The translations under genes and the position numbers were made by a program. From contig JAWWOH010000031.1 of the NCBI GenBank assembly GCA_033851845.1, positions 33,866 to 97,865 on the forward strand: a stretch of 64,000 nucleotides of DNA. The letters run 5' to 3'. Origin of the DNA: RYN-124 sp033851845 (GTDB lineage Bacteria; Actinomycetota; Actinomycetes; Mycobacteriales; SCTD01). Shown here piece by piece: positions 1 to 8,333 of the stretch. The stretch's first letter is position 1. Each line of letters begins with the position of its first letter. The notes beneath the pieces were generated by a model. The model was not told where the DNA came from, made no database searches, and saw only the letters and a program-made list of their open reading frames with translations.

Positions 1-762
<762 letters not shown>

Positions 763-860
763 CGCTCGCGTCGCCAACCAGCGCTTGCGTCCGATGACCT
801 GGCTGCTCGGGCAGCCATTGACTCGGACGTAACGCTGTCTGCCGACGTACGCTCGCGGAC

Positions 861-1184
861 GTGTTCGACTCGATCGGCTGGGGCGAGATCTCGGTCCTCG
901 TCGTCCTCGGGCTGTTCGTCTTCGGACCCGACCGGCTACCGGGGATGGCGGCCGAGGCCGGTCGCGCGCTGCGTCGGCTTCGGGGCTACGCGAAGGGTCT
1001 GACCGACGACCTCAAGGCCGAGCTGGGACCGGAGGTGGGCGACCTCGACCTCGCGTCGCTGAACCCGAAGACGTTCGTGCGCAAGCACCTGCTGGAGGGC
1101 GACGACGAGCCGGTGCTCGCGCCGCTCGGCTACCGGCCGCTGCCACCGAGCGAGCCGGCCCCCTGGGACCCCGACACGACCTGA
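861..1184 (+). CDS. tatB: Sec-independent translocase subunit TatB
   Basis: 107 aa, GTG start. A short N-terminal membrane helix carries the TatA/B signature (GWGEISVLVVLGLFVFGPDR, then a hinge Pro-Gly), followed by an amphipathic helix rich in Arg/Lys and an acidic, Pro-rich tail. TatB forms the receptor for twin-arginine signal peptides together with TatC. TatC and TatA are not in the window, as is usual in Actinobacteria where tatB lies apart near htrA. The longer tail and the Glu in the helix start favour TatB over TatA. Confidence 0.9.
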   Translation: MFDSIGWGEISVLVVLGLFVFGPDRLPGMAAEAGRALRRLRGYAKGLTDDLKAELGPEVGDLDLASLNPKTFVRKHLLEGDDEPVLAPLGYRPLPPSEPAPWDPDTT

Positions 1185-1188
1185 CGCG

Positions 1189-2325
1189 TCAGCGCTGGGC
1201 CGGGGTGAGGCTCAGCGACATGCCGGCGAGGCCGCGCGGCTTGCCGGTCAGCGCGTCGGTGATTCCCAGCAGCACCTTCGACGCCTCGGAGTCGGGGTCG
1301 GAGAGTACGAGCGGCGTCCCGTTGTCGCCGCCTTCGCGCAGTCGGACGTCGATGGGGATCTGGCCGAGCAGCGGGACGGATGCGCCGAGCGAGCGCGTGA
1401 GCGAGTCGGCGACCGACTGCCCGCCGCCGGACCCGAAGACGTCGATGCTCTCGCCGCAGTGCGGGCAGGGCAGGAAGCTCATGTTCTCGACGACACCAGC
1501 GATCCGCTGGTGGGTCTGCAGGGCGATGGAGCCGGCCCGCTCGGCAACCTCCTTGGCGGCGAGCTGCGGCGTCGTGACGACGAGGATCTCGGCACTCGGG
1601 ACGAGCTGCGCCACCGAGATCGCGACGTCACCGGTCCCCGGCGGCAGGTCCATGAGCAGCACGTCGAGGTCGCCCCAGTAGACGTCGGCGAGGAACTGCT
1701 GGAGTGCGCGGTGCAGCATCGGTCCGCGCCAGACGACCGGCGTGTTGTCGCGGGTGAACATGCCGATCGAGATGACCTTCACGCCGTGCGCTGACGGCGG
1801 AAGGATCATCTGCTCCACCTGGGTCGGCCGGTGCTCGACGCCGAGCATGCGCGGCACGGAGAACCCGTAGATGTCCGCGTCCACGACACCCACCGAAAGG
1901 CCCTTCGCCGCCATCGCCGCAGCGAGGTTGACCGTGACACTCGACTTCCCGACCCCGCCCTTGCCGGAGGCGACGGCGAAGACGCGGGTGAGCGAGCCGG
2001 GCTGAGCGAACGGGATCTCCCGGCTCGGGTTGTCCCCGCGCAGCAGCTTCTGCAGCTCCTGGCGCTGCTCGGCGCTCATCACGTCGAGCTCGACCTCGAC
2101 CGCGGTGACACCCGGCAGCGCGCCGACCTTGGCGGTCACGTCGCGGGTCAGGGTCTCCTTCATCGGGCAGCCGCTCACCGTGAGGTAGATGCCGACGCGC
2201 GCGACGCCGGCATCGTCGACGGACGCCGACTTGAGCATCCCGATCTCGGTGATCGGCCGCCGGATCTCCGGGTCGATGACCGTGGAGAGCGCGGCCGTGA
2301 GCTGCTCGCTGGTGGGAGTCGTCAT
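1189..2325 (-). CDS. mrp: Mrp/ApbC-family iron-sulfur carrier ATPase
   Basis: 378 aa. Residues ~5-95 form the DUF59/MIP18 domain; the rest is a MinD/ParA-type P-loop ATPase with deviant Walker A GKGGVGKSS and a CxxC-type pair (CPHC) near residue 270 that binds the transferred Fe-S cluster. Mrp proteins load 4Fe-4S clusters onto apo-enzymes. ATG start at 2325; a TAGCCT -10 box lies ten bases upstream. It converges on tatB with a 4-base gap. Family assignment is certain; client enzymes are not known from sequence. Confidence 0.95.
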   Translation of the reverse strand: MTTPTSEQLTAALSTVIDPEIRRPITEIGMLKSASVDDAGVARVGIYLTVSGCPMKETLTRDVTAKVGALPGVTAVEVELDVMSAEQRQELQKLLRGDNPSREIPFAQPGSLTRVFAVASGKGGVGKSSVTVNLAAAMAAKGLSVGVVDADIYGFSVPRMLGVEHRPTQVEQMILPPSAHGVKVISIGMFTRDNTPVVWRGPMLHRALQQFLADVYWGDLDVLLMDLPPGTGDVAISVAQLVPSAEILVVTTPQLAAKEVAERAGSIALQTHQRIAGVVENMSFLPCPHCGESIDVFGSGGGQSVADSLTRSLGASVPLLGQIPIDVRLREGGDNGTPLVLSDPDSEASKVLLGITDALTGKPRGLAGMSLSLTPAQR

Positions 2326-2372
2326 GGTGCTTGCCAGGCTACGTCGACCCGGCGCCTGGTACCTCCCGCGCC

Positions 2373-2430
2373 CATGTCCAACTGCTGCAGCATGTTGCAG
2401 CGCTGCAAGAAGTTGCAGCAGTTCGACATG
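2373..2430. repeat. 58-bp near-perfect palindrome between citE-like and mrp
   Basis: Arms 2373-2389 and 2414-2430 are inverted repeats of 17 bases with one mismatch; the centre, 2395-2408 (TTGCAGCGCTGCAA), is a perfect 14-base palindrome about the same axis (2401.5). About 25 of 29 positions pair. It contains several TTGCAGC/CTGCAGC units and lies between two minus-strand genes. It could be a transcription stop for the lyase operon, an operator with nested sites, or a mobile hairpin element. There is no T-tract. Confidence 0.8.
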
Positions 2431-2443
2431 CTGTCGGACGGCA

Positions 2444-3325
2444 CTACAGGGCGGCGATGGCCTCGGCGACCGAGAGCGTGCGGCGGGCGTTGTCGACGTG
2501 GAGGTTCTCGATCATCCGGCCGTCGACGGTTACGACCCCGCGGCCGTCGCGCTGCGCCTCGTCGAACGCCTCGATGACCCGGCGTGCGTGCTCGACCTCG
2601 GCCTCGGTCGGCGCCCAGACCCGGTTGGCGATCTCGACCTGGGAGGGGTGGATCAGCGTCTTGCCGTCGAAGCCCATCTCCATGCCCTGCCGGCACTCCG
2701 CCTCGAAGCCGTCGAGATCCTTCACGTCGTTGTAGACGCCGTCGAGCACCTCGATGCCGGCCTCGCGAGCGGCGAGCAGTGTCGTGGCCAGGTGCGGGAG
2801 CAGCGGCGCGCGCCCCGGGACCAGCGACGCGCGCAGCTCTTTCGCCAGGTCGTTGGTGCCGAGCACCAGGACGGAGACGCGGTCGAAGCGAGCGATGTCG
2901 CGTACGGCGAACACCGCCGCTGGGGTCTCGACCATCGCCCAGACCGCGAGGTCGGCGCGGGCACCGGCGTCGTCGAGCACGTTGATCACCTGCTGCAGGT
3001 GACCGACACCGCTGACCTTCGGGACGACGACCGCGGCCGCGCCCGAACGGGCTGCCGCGGCGAGGTCGGCGGCGCCCCACGGCGTGTCCAGCCCGTTGCA
3101 GCGGACGGTCAGGGTGCGGTCGCCGTAGTCCTTCGAGCCGGCGGCCGCGCAGGCCTGCTCACGGGCCTTTTCCTTGGCGTCCGGTGCGACGGCGTCCTCG
3201 AGGTCGAAGATGATCCCGTCGGCGGGGATGGTCTTCGCCTTCTCCAGCGCGCGCTCGTTCGACGAGGGCATGTAGAGGACGGACCGCAGCGGCCGCGTCA
3301 CGGTCGTTTCGCGGGCTCCGCTCAT
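2444..3325 (-). CDS. HpcH/HpaI aldolase / citrate lyase beta (CitE)-like CoA-ester lyase
   Basis: 293 aa of the CitE/malyl-CoA lyase TIM-barrel family. Visible landmarks are LYMPSSNERAL at the N-terminus, the metal-binding DLEDAV, the CoA-site VRCNGLDTPW and the C-terminal DGKTLIHPSQ. Members cleave or hydrolyse malyl-CoA, methylmalyl-CoA or citramalyl-CoA using Mg2+. It overlaps the upstream paralogue by 4 bases (ATGA), so the two are translated together; such pairs often divide into a lyase and a malyl-CoA thioesterase. The actual substrate cannot be read from sequence. Confidence 0.88.
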   Translation of the reverse strand: MSGARETTVTRPLRSVLYMPSSNERALEKAKTIPADGIIFDLEDAVAPDAKEKAREQACAAAGSKDYGDRTLTVRCNGLDTPWGAADLAAAARSGAAAVVVPKVSGVGHLQQVINVLDDAGARADLAVWAMVETPAAVFAVRDIARFDRVSVLVLGTNDLAKELRASLVPGRAPLLPHLATTLLAAREAGIEVLDGVYNDVKDLDGFEAECRQGMEMGFDGKTLIHPSQVEIANRVWAPTEAEVEHARRVIEAFDEAQRDGRGVVTVDGRMIENLHVDNARRTLSVAEAIAAL

Positions 3326-4368
3326 AGGTCGTAGGCCTTGGCCAGGTCAGGATCGCGCTCGGCGAGCTCGCGGGCCAACGCCAGCACCACCTGGCACTGC
3401 TTGAAGGTCGCGTCGTCCTGCATCTTCCCGTCGATCATCACGGCGCCTCGACCATCGCCCATCTCCTCGACCACGCGCTTCGCCCACGCGACCTCGTCGG
3501 CCGCCGGGGAGAAGACGCGCTTCGCGATGTCGATCTGCACCGGGTGCAGCGACCACGCGCCGACGCAGCCGAGTAGGTAAGCGTTTCGGAACTGGTCCTC
3601 GCACGCGACGACGTCCTTGATGTCGCCGAACGGCCCGTAGTAGGCGTAGATCCCGTTCATCGCGCACGCGTCGACCATCCGCGCAACGGTGTAGTGCCAG
3701 AGGTCCTGCTGGTAGACCGCGCGGTCCGCCTCGACGTCGCCGGCAGGCGGGTCCTGGCGCACCAGGTAGCCGGGGTGACCGCCCCCGACGCGCGTCGTCT
3801 TCATCCGCCGGTTGGCCGCGAGGTCAGCCGGCCCGAGCGAGATGCCCTGCATCCGAGGCGAGGCGGCGCAGATCTCCTCGACGCTCGCGACACCCCGCGC
3901 CGTCTCCAGGATCGCGTGCAGCTGGATCGGCCGGGAGATGCCGGCCCGCGCCTCGAGCTGCGCGACGAGCCGGTCGACGTAGTGGATGTCCTCCGGTCCC
4001 TCGACCTTCGGGATCATGATCACGTCGATCTTCTCGCCGGCCTCGGTGACGAGGGTGGTGAGGTCGTCGAGCACCCAGGGGCTGCCGAGGTCGTTGACCC
4101 GCGTCCACAGCTGCGCAGGTCCCTCGAAGGTGCGGGCCACCTCGACAAGACCATGACGGGCGGCACCCTTGTTCGCCGCCTGGATCGCGTCCTCGAGGTT
4201 GCCGAGCAGGACGTCGACCTGCATCGCCAGGTCGGGGACCTTCGCGACCATCTTCGGGTTCGACGGGTCGAAGAAGTGGATCATCCGCGACGGGCGGAAG
4301 GGGATCTCGCGCAACGGGAGCGGTGCACCGACGGCGAGCGGGCGGAAGAAGTCCTTCGGGCTCTGCAC
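3322..4368 (-). CDS. HpcH/HpaI aldolase family, L-malyl-CoA/beta-methylmalyl-CoA lyase-like
   Basis: 348 aa, GTG start, first gene of a two-gene operon. Shows the malyl-CoA lyase pattern: RPSRMIHFFDPSNPKM, LGNLEDAI for metal binding, WTRVND, MIPKVEG and SLHPVQIDIAKR near the C-terminus. It is longer than CitE and closer to the Mcl1 branch that splits beta-methylmalyl-CoA to glyoxylate and propionyl-CoA in the ethylmalonyl-CoA cycle. A TAACCT -10 box six bases before the GTG (4375-4380) predicts a leaderless mRNA. Other candidate pathway enzymes in the window (MaoC at 25421, acyl-CoA dehydrogenase at 17555) are not adjacent. Confidence 0.87.
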   Translation of the reverse strand: MQSPKDFFRPLAVGAPLPLREIPFRPSRMIHFFDPSNPKMVAKVPDLAMQVDVLLGNLEDAIQAANKGAARHGLVEVARTFEGPAQLWTRVNDLGSPWVLDDLTTLVTEAGEKIDVIMIPKVEGPEDIHYVDRLVAQLEARAGISRPIQLHAILETARGVASVEEICAASPRMQGISLGPADLAANRRMKTTRVGGGHPGYLVRQDPPAGDVEADRAVYQQDLWHYTVARMVDACAMNGIYAYYGPFGDIKDVVACEDQFRNAYLLGCVGAWSLHPVQIDIAKRVFSPAADEVAWAKRVVEEMGDGRGAVMIDGKMQDDATFKQCQVVLALARELAERDPDLAKAYDL

Positions 4369-4374
4369 GCCGTC

Positions 4375-4401
4375 AGGTTAGACGCGCGGGGCCTCTAGCC
4401 T
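4375..4401. promoter_or_regulatory. Divergent pair of leaderless promoters
   Basis: Minus-strand TAACCT (4375-4380) lies exactly six bases before the GTG of the lyase gene. Plus-strand TAGCCT (4396-4401) lies exactly six bases before ATG 4408. Both fit an actinobacterial -10 with the start codon at or near the transcription start. Confidence 0.6.
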
Positions 4402-4407
4402 GACGAG

Positions 4408-4440
4408 ATGTCGATCACGTCCGAGCGGGACGCGTCCTGA
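4408..4440 (+). other. Ten-codon leader reading frame ahead of azlC (or its frameshifted 5' end)
   Basis: ATG 4408 is correctly placed for a leaderless promoter (TAGCCT, six bases upstream) but hits TGA after ten codons (MSITSERDAS). The azlC-like frame starts in the next phase exactly there (CTGA, 4437-4440). Adding one G after 4434 would fuse the two into a normal AzlC N-terminus. Either a one-base deletion/sequencing error or a genuine coupled leader peptide. Confidence 0.45.
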
Positions 4441-5093
4441 CCAGTCCCGACCGCTCTGCCGTCCTGCGCAACGCGGCCGGCATCTCCGTTGCCACGGGTG
4501 CGTACGCCGTGTCGTTCGGTGCCATCGCCGTGAGCAGCGGACTGTCCGTCCTGCAGGCCTGCGCGACCTCGCTGCTGGTCTTCACCGGCGCGTCACAGTT
4601 TGCGCTTGTCGCGGTACTCGGCGCCGGCGGCGCCGCGGTGTCCGGCGTGGTCAGCGCCCTCCTGCTGGGCACCCGCAACTCCCTGTACGCCGTTCGGATG
4701 GCCGACCTGCTGAGGCTGCGCGGACCCCGGCGGGTGGCCGCGGCGCAGCTGACGATCGATGAGTCGACCGCGATGGCGATCAGCGCGCCGGCCGGGTTGG
4801 AGCGCACGGCGTTCTTCGCCACCGGCGTCGGTATCTACCTGCTCTGGAACCTCGGGACCCTGCTCGGGGCGCTCGGCGCCGCGCACCTCGGTGACCCGGC
4901 CCGGCTGGGCCTGGACGCAGCGGTGCCGGCCGCCTTCGTCGCACTGCTCGCTCCTCGGCTGCGGGACCGTGACGCGGCCGCGGTGGCGCTGGCCGGAGCG
5001 GCCCTCGCCCTCATCGCGATCCCGCTGGTGCGCCCCGGCGTACCCGTGCTGCTTGCCGGCCTCGCCGTCGTACCAATGGTGTTGCGCCGGTGA
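4437..5093 (+). CDS. azlC: AzlC family permease subunit (branched-chain amino acid / small organic anion export)
   Basis: About 218 aa from codon CTG 4437. Residues follow the AzlC pattern: GAYAVSFGAIAVSSGLS, then FTGASQFA in a loop before the second helix, TRNSLYA, and several hydrophobic helices. AzlC pairs with the small AzlD to form an exporter of branched-chain amino acids. The first ATG or GTG in frame is GTG 4509, which would delete conserved sequence, so the real start is upstream: either CTG 4437 or ATG 4408 with a one-base frameshift. The stop overlaps azlD by 4 bases. Confidence 0.82.
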   Translation: MTSPDRSAVLRNAAGISVATGAYAVSFGAIAVSSGLSVLQACATSLLVFTGASQFALVAVLGAGGAAVSGVVSALLLGTRNSLYAVRMADLLRLRGPRRVAAAQLTIDESTAMAISAPAGLERTAFFATGVGIYLLWNLGTLLGALGAAHLGDPARLGLDAAVPAAFVALLAPRLRDRDAAAVALAGAALALIAIPLVRPGVPVLLAGLAVVPMVLRR

Positions 5094-5392
5094 GCACCTG
5101 GACCGCGGTGCTGCTCACGGCCATCGGCTGCTTCGCGCTCAAGGCGCTCGGGTGGGCCCTTCCCGGGCGGGTCCTGGAGAACGACCGGGTACGGCGCGCG
5201 GCGGTGCTGCTGCCGGTTGCCTTGCTGGCCGGGCTGGTCGTCGTACAGGCGTTCTCCAGCGGCCGCTCGCTGCAGCTCGACGCGCGTGCCGTCGGGCTCG
5301 GCGTCGCGGTGCTGGCTGTGGTTCTACGCGCGCCGTTCCTGGTCGTGGTCGTGCTCGCCGCGACGACGGCGGCGCTGCTGCGGCTCGGCTAA
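5090..5392 (+). CDS. azlD: AzlD family small membrane subunit
   Basis: 100 aa, GTG start overlapping the azlC stop (GTGA). Three to four hydrophobic helices with the AzlD-type opening (LLTAIGCFALKALGWALPGR). AzlD is needed together with AzlC for amino acid export. Its last four bases overlap the convergent GspE-like gene. Confidence 0.85.
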   Translation: MSTWTAVLLTAIGCFALKALGWALPGRVLENDRVRRAAVLLPVALLAGLVVVQAFSSGRSLQLDARAVGLGVAVLAVVLRAPFLVVVVLAATTAALLRLG

Positions 5393-7677
5393 CCAGGTAG
5401 CGCGCTGCTGCGCATCAGCTCGAGGACGCGCTCCTCCAGCAGGGTCGGCTCGACCGGCTTCTGCAGGTAGTCGTCGGCGCCGGCCCGACGGGCGTCGCGC
5501 TCCAGGTCGGGGTTGTCGCTGCCGGTGAAGAGCACGAGCGGCAGCGTCAGCGTCCGCGGGTCGGCGCGCAGCAGTCGGATCAGCTCGATGCCCATCAGGT
5601 CGGGCAGCACGTTGTCGATGAGCGCGCCGTCGAACTCCTGCTCGCCGACCGCGGTGAGGGCCGCCTCCGCCGTCCCGACCGCGACGACCTCTGCGGCGCC
5701 CTCGAGGGCGGTCGTGATGAAGGAGCACACACTGGGGTCGTCATCGATGACGAGCAGCCGCGGTAGCCGGTCGGGGGCCCGGGTCTCGACGGGCGGCGGC
5801 GATGCGACGGGCGTGCGGCACCACGGGCACGTGTGCCACTGGGGATCGAGCGGGCGGTCGCATCCTGTGCAGCGGTGCTTGCCGATCGCCGTCCCGTCCC
5901 ACGGGCAGACGACCATGTCGTCGGCCAGCACGCGGGCGCAGGACGGGCAGCGCGGTCCGGAGACGTCGTCGATGTGCGTAGCGCGCAGCACCTCTTCGTA
6001 CGTCGTATCGCCGCGGTGCGCCGCCGCGAGCGCCGACGTCCGCAGCGTCGCCATCCCGTGCGCTCGTGCCGCGGCGCCGATGGCGGCCTCCGTCGGGGTG
6101 GTGAGAAGGACGTGCCGCATCTCCGCAGTCACCGGCAGCACCTCGAAGACGCCGGTGCGTCCGCGATAGCCCGTGCCACCGCACTCCGCGCAGCCCTTGC
6201 CGCGCTTCGGTGTCGCGTCCGCGATGTCGGCGTCGGTCAGCCCCAGCAGCACCAGCGTGCGCGGTGACGGGACGTAGTCGGTGACGCAGGCCGCGCAGGG
6301 ACGGCGTACGAGGCGCTGCGCGACCACGAGCGACAGCGACGAGGCGACGAGGAACGGCTCGACGCCCATGTCGACCAGTCGGGTGACCGCGCTGACCGCG
6401 TCGTTGGTGTGCAGGGTCGTGAGCACCAGGTGCCCGGTGAGCGACGCCTGCAGGGCGAGCTCGGCGGTCTCCTGGTCGCGGACCTCACCGAGCAGGACGA
6501 TGTCCGGGTCCTGTCGCAGGATGCTGCGCAGGCCACGCGCGAAGGTCATGCCGGCGCGTTCGTTGACCTGCACCTGTGTGATGCCGATGACCTGGATCTC
6601 GACTGGGTCCTCGAGGGTCACGATGTTGCGGTCGGGCGTGCTGATGTGCTGGATGCCGGCGTACAGCGTGTTGGTCTTGCCCGAGCCGGTCGGTCCGGTG
6701 ATCAGCACCAGCCCCTGGCTCTGCACCAATGCCGACGTGAGCGCGTCGAGCTGGCTGCCGGTGAGCCCCGTCTTGTCGAGCCGCGGGATGTTGTCCGAAC
6801 GTGGGAGCAGTCGGATGACCGCCTTCTCGCCGTGCAGGGTCGGCAGCGTCGACACGCGTGCCTCCACCGTGACCTGGTCGACGGTGAGCTTTGCGCGACC
6901 GTCCTGCGGCCGGCGGCGCTCAGAGATGTCGAGCCCGGACACGATCTTGATGCGGCTGACGGTCGACGCGGCCGCGTTGCGCGGGACCGTCATGACGTCG
7001 CGCAGCAGGCCGTCGACGCGGTACCGGATGCGGAGCTCGCCGGCCTGTGGCTCGACGTGCACGTCGCTCGCTCTCGCCCGCACCGCGTCGGCCAAGATGA
7101 CGTCGACCAGCTTGACGATCGGAGCTGCTTCGGTGCCGGTCGCACTCGGGTCGTCGGCCGCCTCGTCGGCGGGGGCGTCGATGTCCTCGAACATCGTCGA
7201 CACGTCGGACGAGTCCTCCGACAGCGACCAGGCTCGGGCCAGGTGGTCGCGCACCTGCGAGTCGGTCGCGACGAGCACCTGCACCTCAGTGGCGTCGGTG
7301 TAGAGCTTGACGTCGTCGATCGCCACGATGTTGGTCGGGTCGCTCGTCGCGACGACGACGCGGTTGCCGACGCGCTCGAGGATGAGCAGGTTGCTGCGCT
7401 CTGCCACGGCGCGGGGCAGCGACCGGACGATCTCCGGCGAGATCGGCAGCTGGCCGAGGTCGGTGACGTTGAGCGAGAGTGCCGCGGCGAGCGATTCCGC
7501 GATCTGCCGGTCGGTGGCGAATCCGGCCTCGATGATGACGGCACCCAGCCGCTTGCGTCGTTGCCCCGCCGGCGTCTCGGCCTGCGTCGCGAGGGCCTGC
7601 ATGAGCTGGTCCTCGGTGATGACGCCGGCCTCGACGAGCACCTCGCCAAGTCGACGCCGTCGTCCCGGGACGGTCAT
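5389..7677 (-). CDS. GspE/PilB-type ATPase fused to zinc ribbons and a response-regulator receiver domain
   Basis: 762 aa. Residues ~1-150 are a GspE/MshE N-terminal domain, ~185-560 the secretion/pilus ATPase with Walker A GPTGSGKT (~327-334), Asp box LLGEVRDQETAELA, His box LTTLHTND and the usual CAAC...CAECGG zinc site. Then follow two extra zinc ribbons (CPSC...CPWDG, CTGCD...CPWC, ~575-630) and from ~640 a CheY-like receiver with DDD near its start, DNVLPD for the phosphorylated Asp, and a Lys in LQKP. Such ATPases power type IV pili or type II secretion, but no pilin, PilC, PilM-Q or Gsp gene is present. The C-terminal fusion is unusual. It is last in an operon, overlapping the DUF1003 gene by one base. 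Confidence 0.9.
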   Translation of the reverse strand: MTVPGRRRRLGEVLVEAGVITEDQLMQALATQAETPAGQRRKRLGAVIIEAGFATDRQIAESLAAALSLNVTDLGQLPISPEIVRSLPRAVAERSNLLILERVGNRVVVATSDPTNIVAIDDVKLYTDATEVQVLVATDSQVRDHLARAWSLSEDSSDVSTMFEDIDAPADEAADDPSATGTEAAPIVKLVDVILADAVRARASDVHVEPQAGELRIRYRVDGLLRDVMTVPRNAAASTVSRIKIVSGLDISERRRPQDGRAKLTVDQVTVEARVSTLPTLHGEKAVIRLLPRSDNIPRLDKTGLTGSQLDALTSALVQSQGLVLITGPTGSGKTNTLYAGIQHISTPDRNIVTLEDPVEIQVIGITQVQVNERAGMTFARGLRSILRQDPDIVLLGEVRDQETAELALQASLTGHLVLTTLHTNDAVSAVTRLVDMGVEPFLVASSLSLVVAQRLVRRPCAACVTDYVPSPRTLVLLGLTDADIADATPKRGKGCAECGGTGYRGRTGVFEVLPVTAEMRHVLLTTPTEAAIGAAARAHGMATLRTSALAAAHRGDTTYEEVLRATHIDDVSGPRCPSCARVLADDMVVCPWDGTAIGKHRCTGCDRPLDPQWHTCPWCRTPVASPPPVETRAPDRLPRLLVIDDDPSVCSFITTALEGAAEVVAVGTAEAALTAVGEQEFDGALIDNVLPDLMGIELIRLLRADPRTLTLPLVLFTGSDNPDLERDARRAGADDYLQKPVEPTLLEERVLELMRSSALPG

Positions 7678-8333
7678 CAGCCCGCCTCGCTGTCGCCGAC
7701 GAACGGCTCGCCGAGGCCGCCGACGGTGGCCTCCTCGGTGCGGTGCTCGCGGCGCTTCTTGCGCTCCGCCTTGCGCTCCCGCTCCGCCTTGCGCTCACGG
7801 GCCTCGGGGTCGTACGGCGCAGTCATGCCTGGGGACGAGGCGGTCCGGGCGACCACCTCGTCGGTGACCTCGCGGAGCTGGTCGCGCAGGAAGTCGCGCG
7901 TCGCCACCTCGCCCAGCGCCTGCCGCAGCGAGGCGACCTCGCGGGTGAGGTACTCGACATCGGCCTGCAGCCGCGCGTTCTGACCGCGGTCCTCCTCCTG
8001 GGTCACCCGGTCGCGGTCGGCCTGCCGGTTCTGCGCGAGCAGGATCAGCGGCGCGGCGTACGACGCCTGCAACGACAGCAGCAGCGTGAGCAGCGTGTAG
8101 TTCAGTGCGCGGGGGTCGAACTGCAGGTCCTTCGGCGCGAAGGTGTTCCAGCCCAGCCAGACGATGACGAACAGCGTCAGGTAGACCAGGAAGCGCGCCG
8201 TACCGAGGAAGCGGGCGAACTGCTCCGACACCCGGCCGAACGCCTCGGGGTCGTAGTGCGGCCGCGGTAGGGAGCCGCGCCCTTCCATCGGGGTGTCGAG
8301 TCGCGCCCGCCGCGCCGGCCGCCGCTCAGCCAC
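7677..8333 (-). CDS. DUF1003 membrane protein
   Basis: 218 aa. Contains the DUF1003 core: two membrane helices (FLVYLTLFVIVWLGWN and ALNYTLLTLLLSLQASYAAP) with an FDP loop between, and an ASYAAPLILLAQNRQ segment, then a cytoplasmic coiled coil and a Lys/Arg-rich tail. The start overlaps the upstream CBS gene; ATG 8288 is an alternative start. DUF1003 genes commonly follow MgtE-like genes in Actinobacteria; the biochemical role is unknown. Confidence 0.88.
   Translation of the reverse strand: MAERRPARRARLDTPMEGRGSLPRPHYDPEAFGRVSEQFARFLGTARFLVYLTLFVIVWLGWNTFAPKDLQFDPRALNYTLLTLLLSLQASYAAPLILLAQNRQADRDRVTQEEDRGQNARLQADVEYLTREVASLRQALGEVATRDFLRDQLREVTDEVVARTASSPGMTAPYDPEARERKAERERKAERKKRREHRTEEATVGGLGEPFVGDSEAG

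Noticed and set aside
801..816. Small hairpin GGCTGC-TCGG-GCAGCC between htrA and tatB
   Set aside because: Six pairs only and common by chance at this GC content; not enough for a terminator call.
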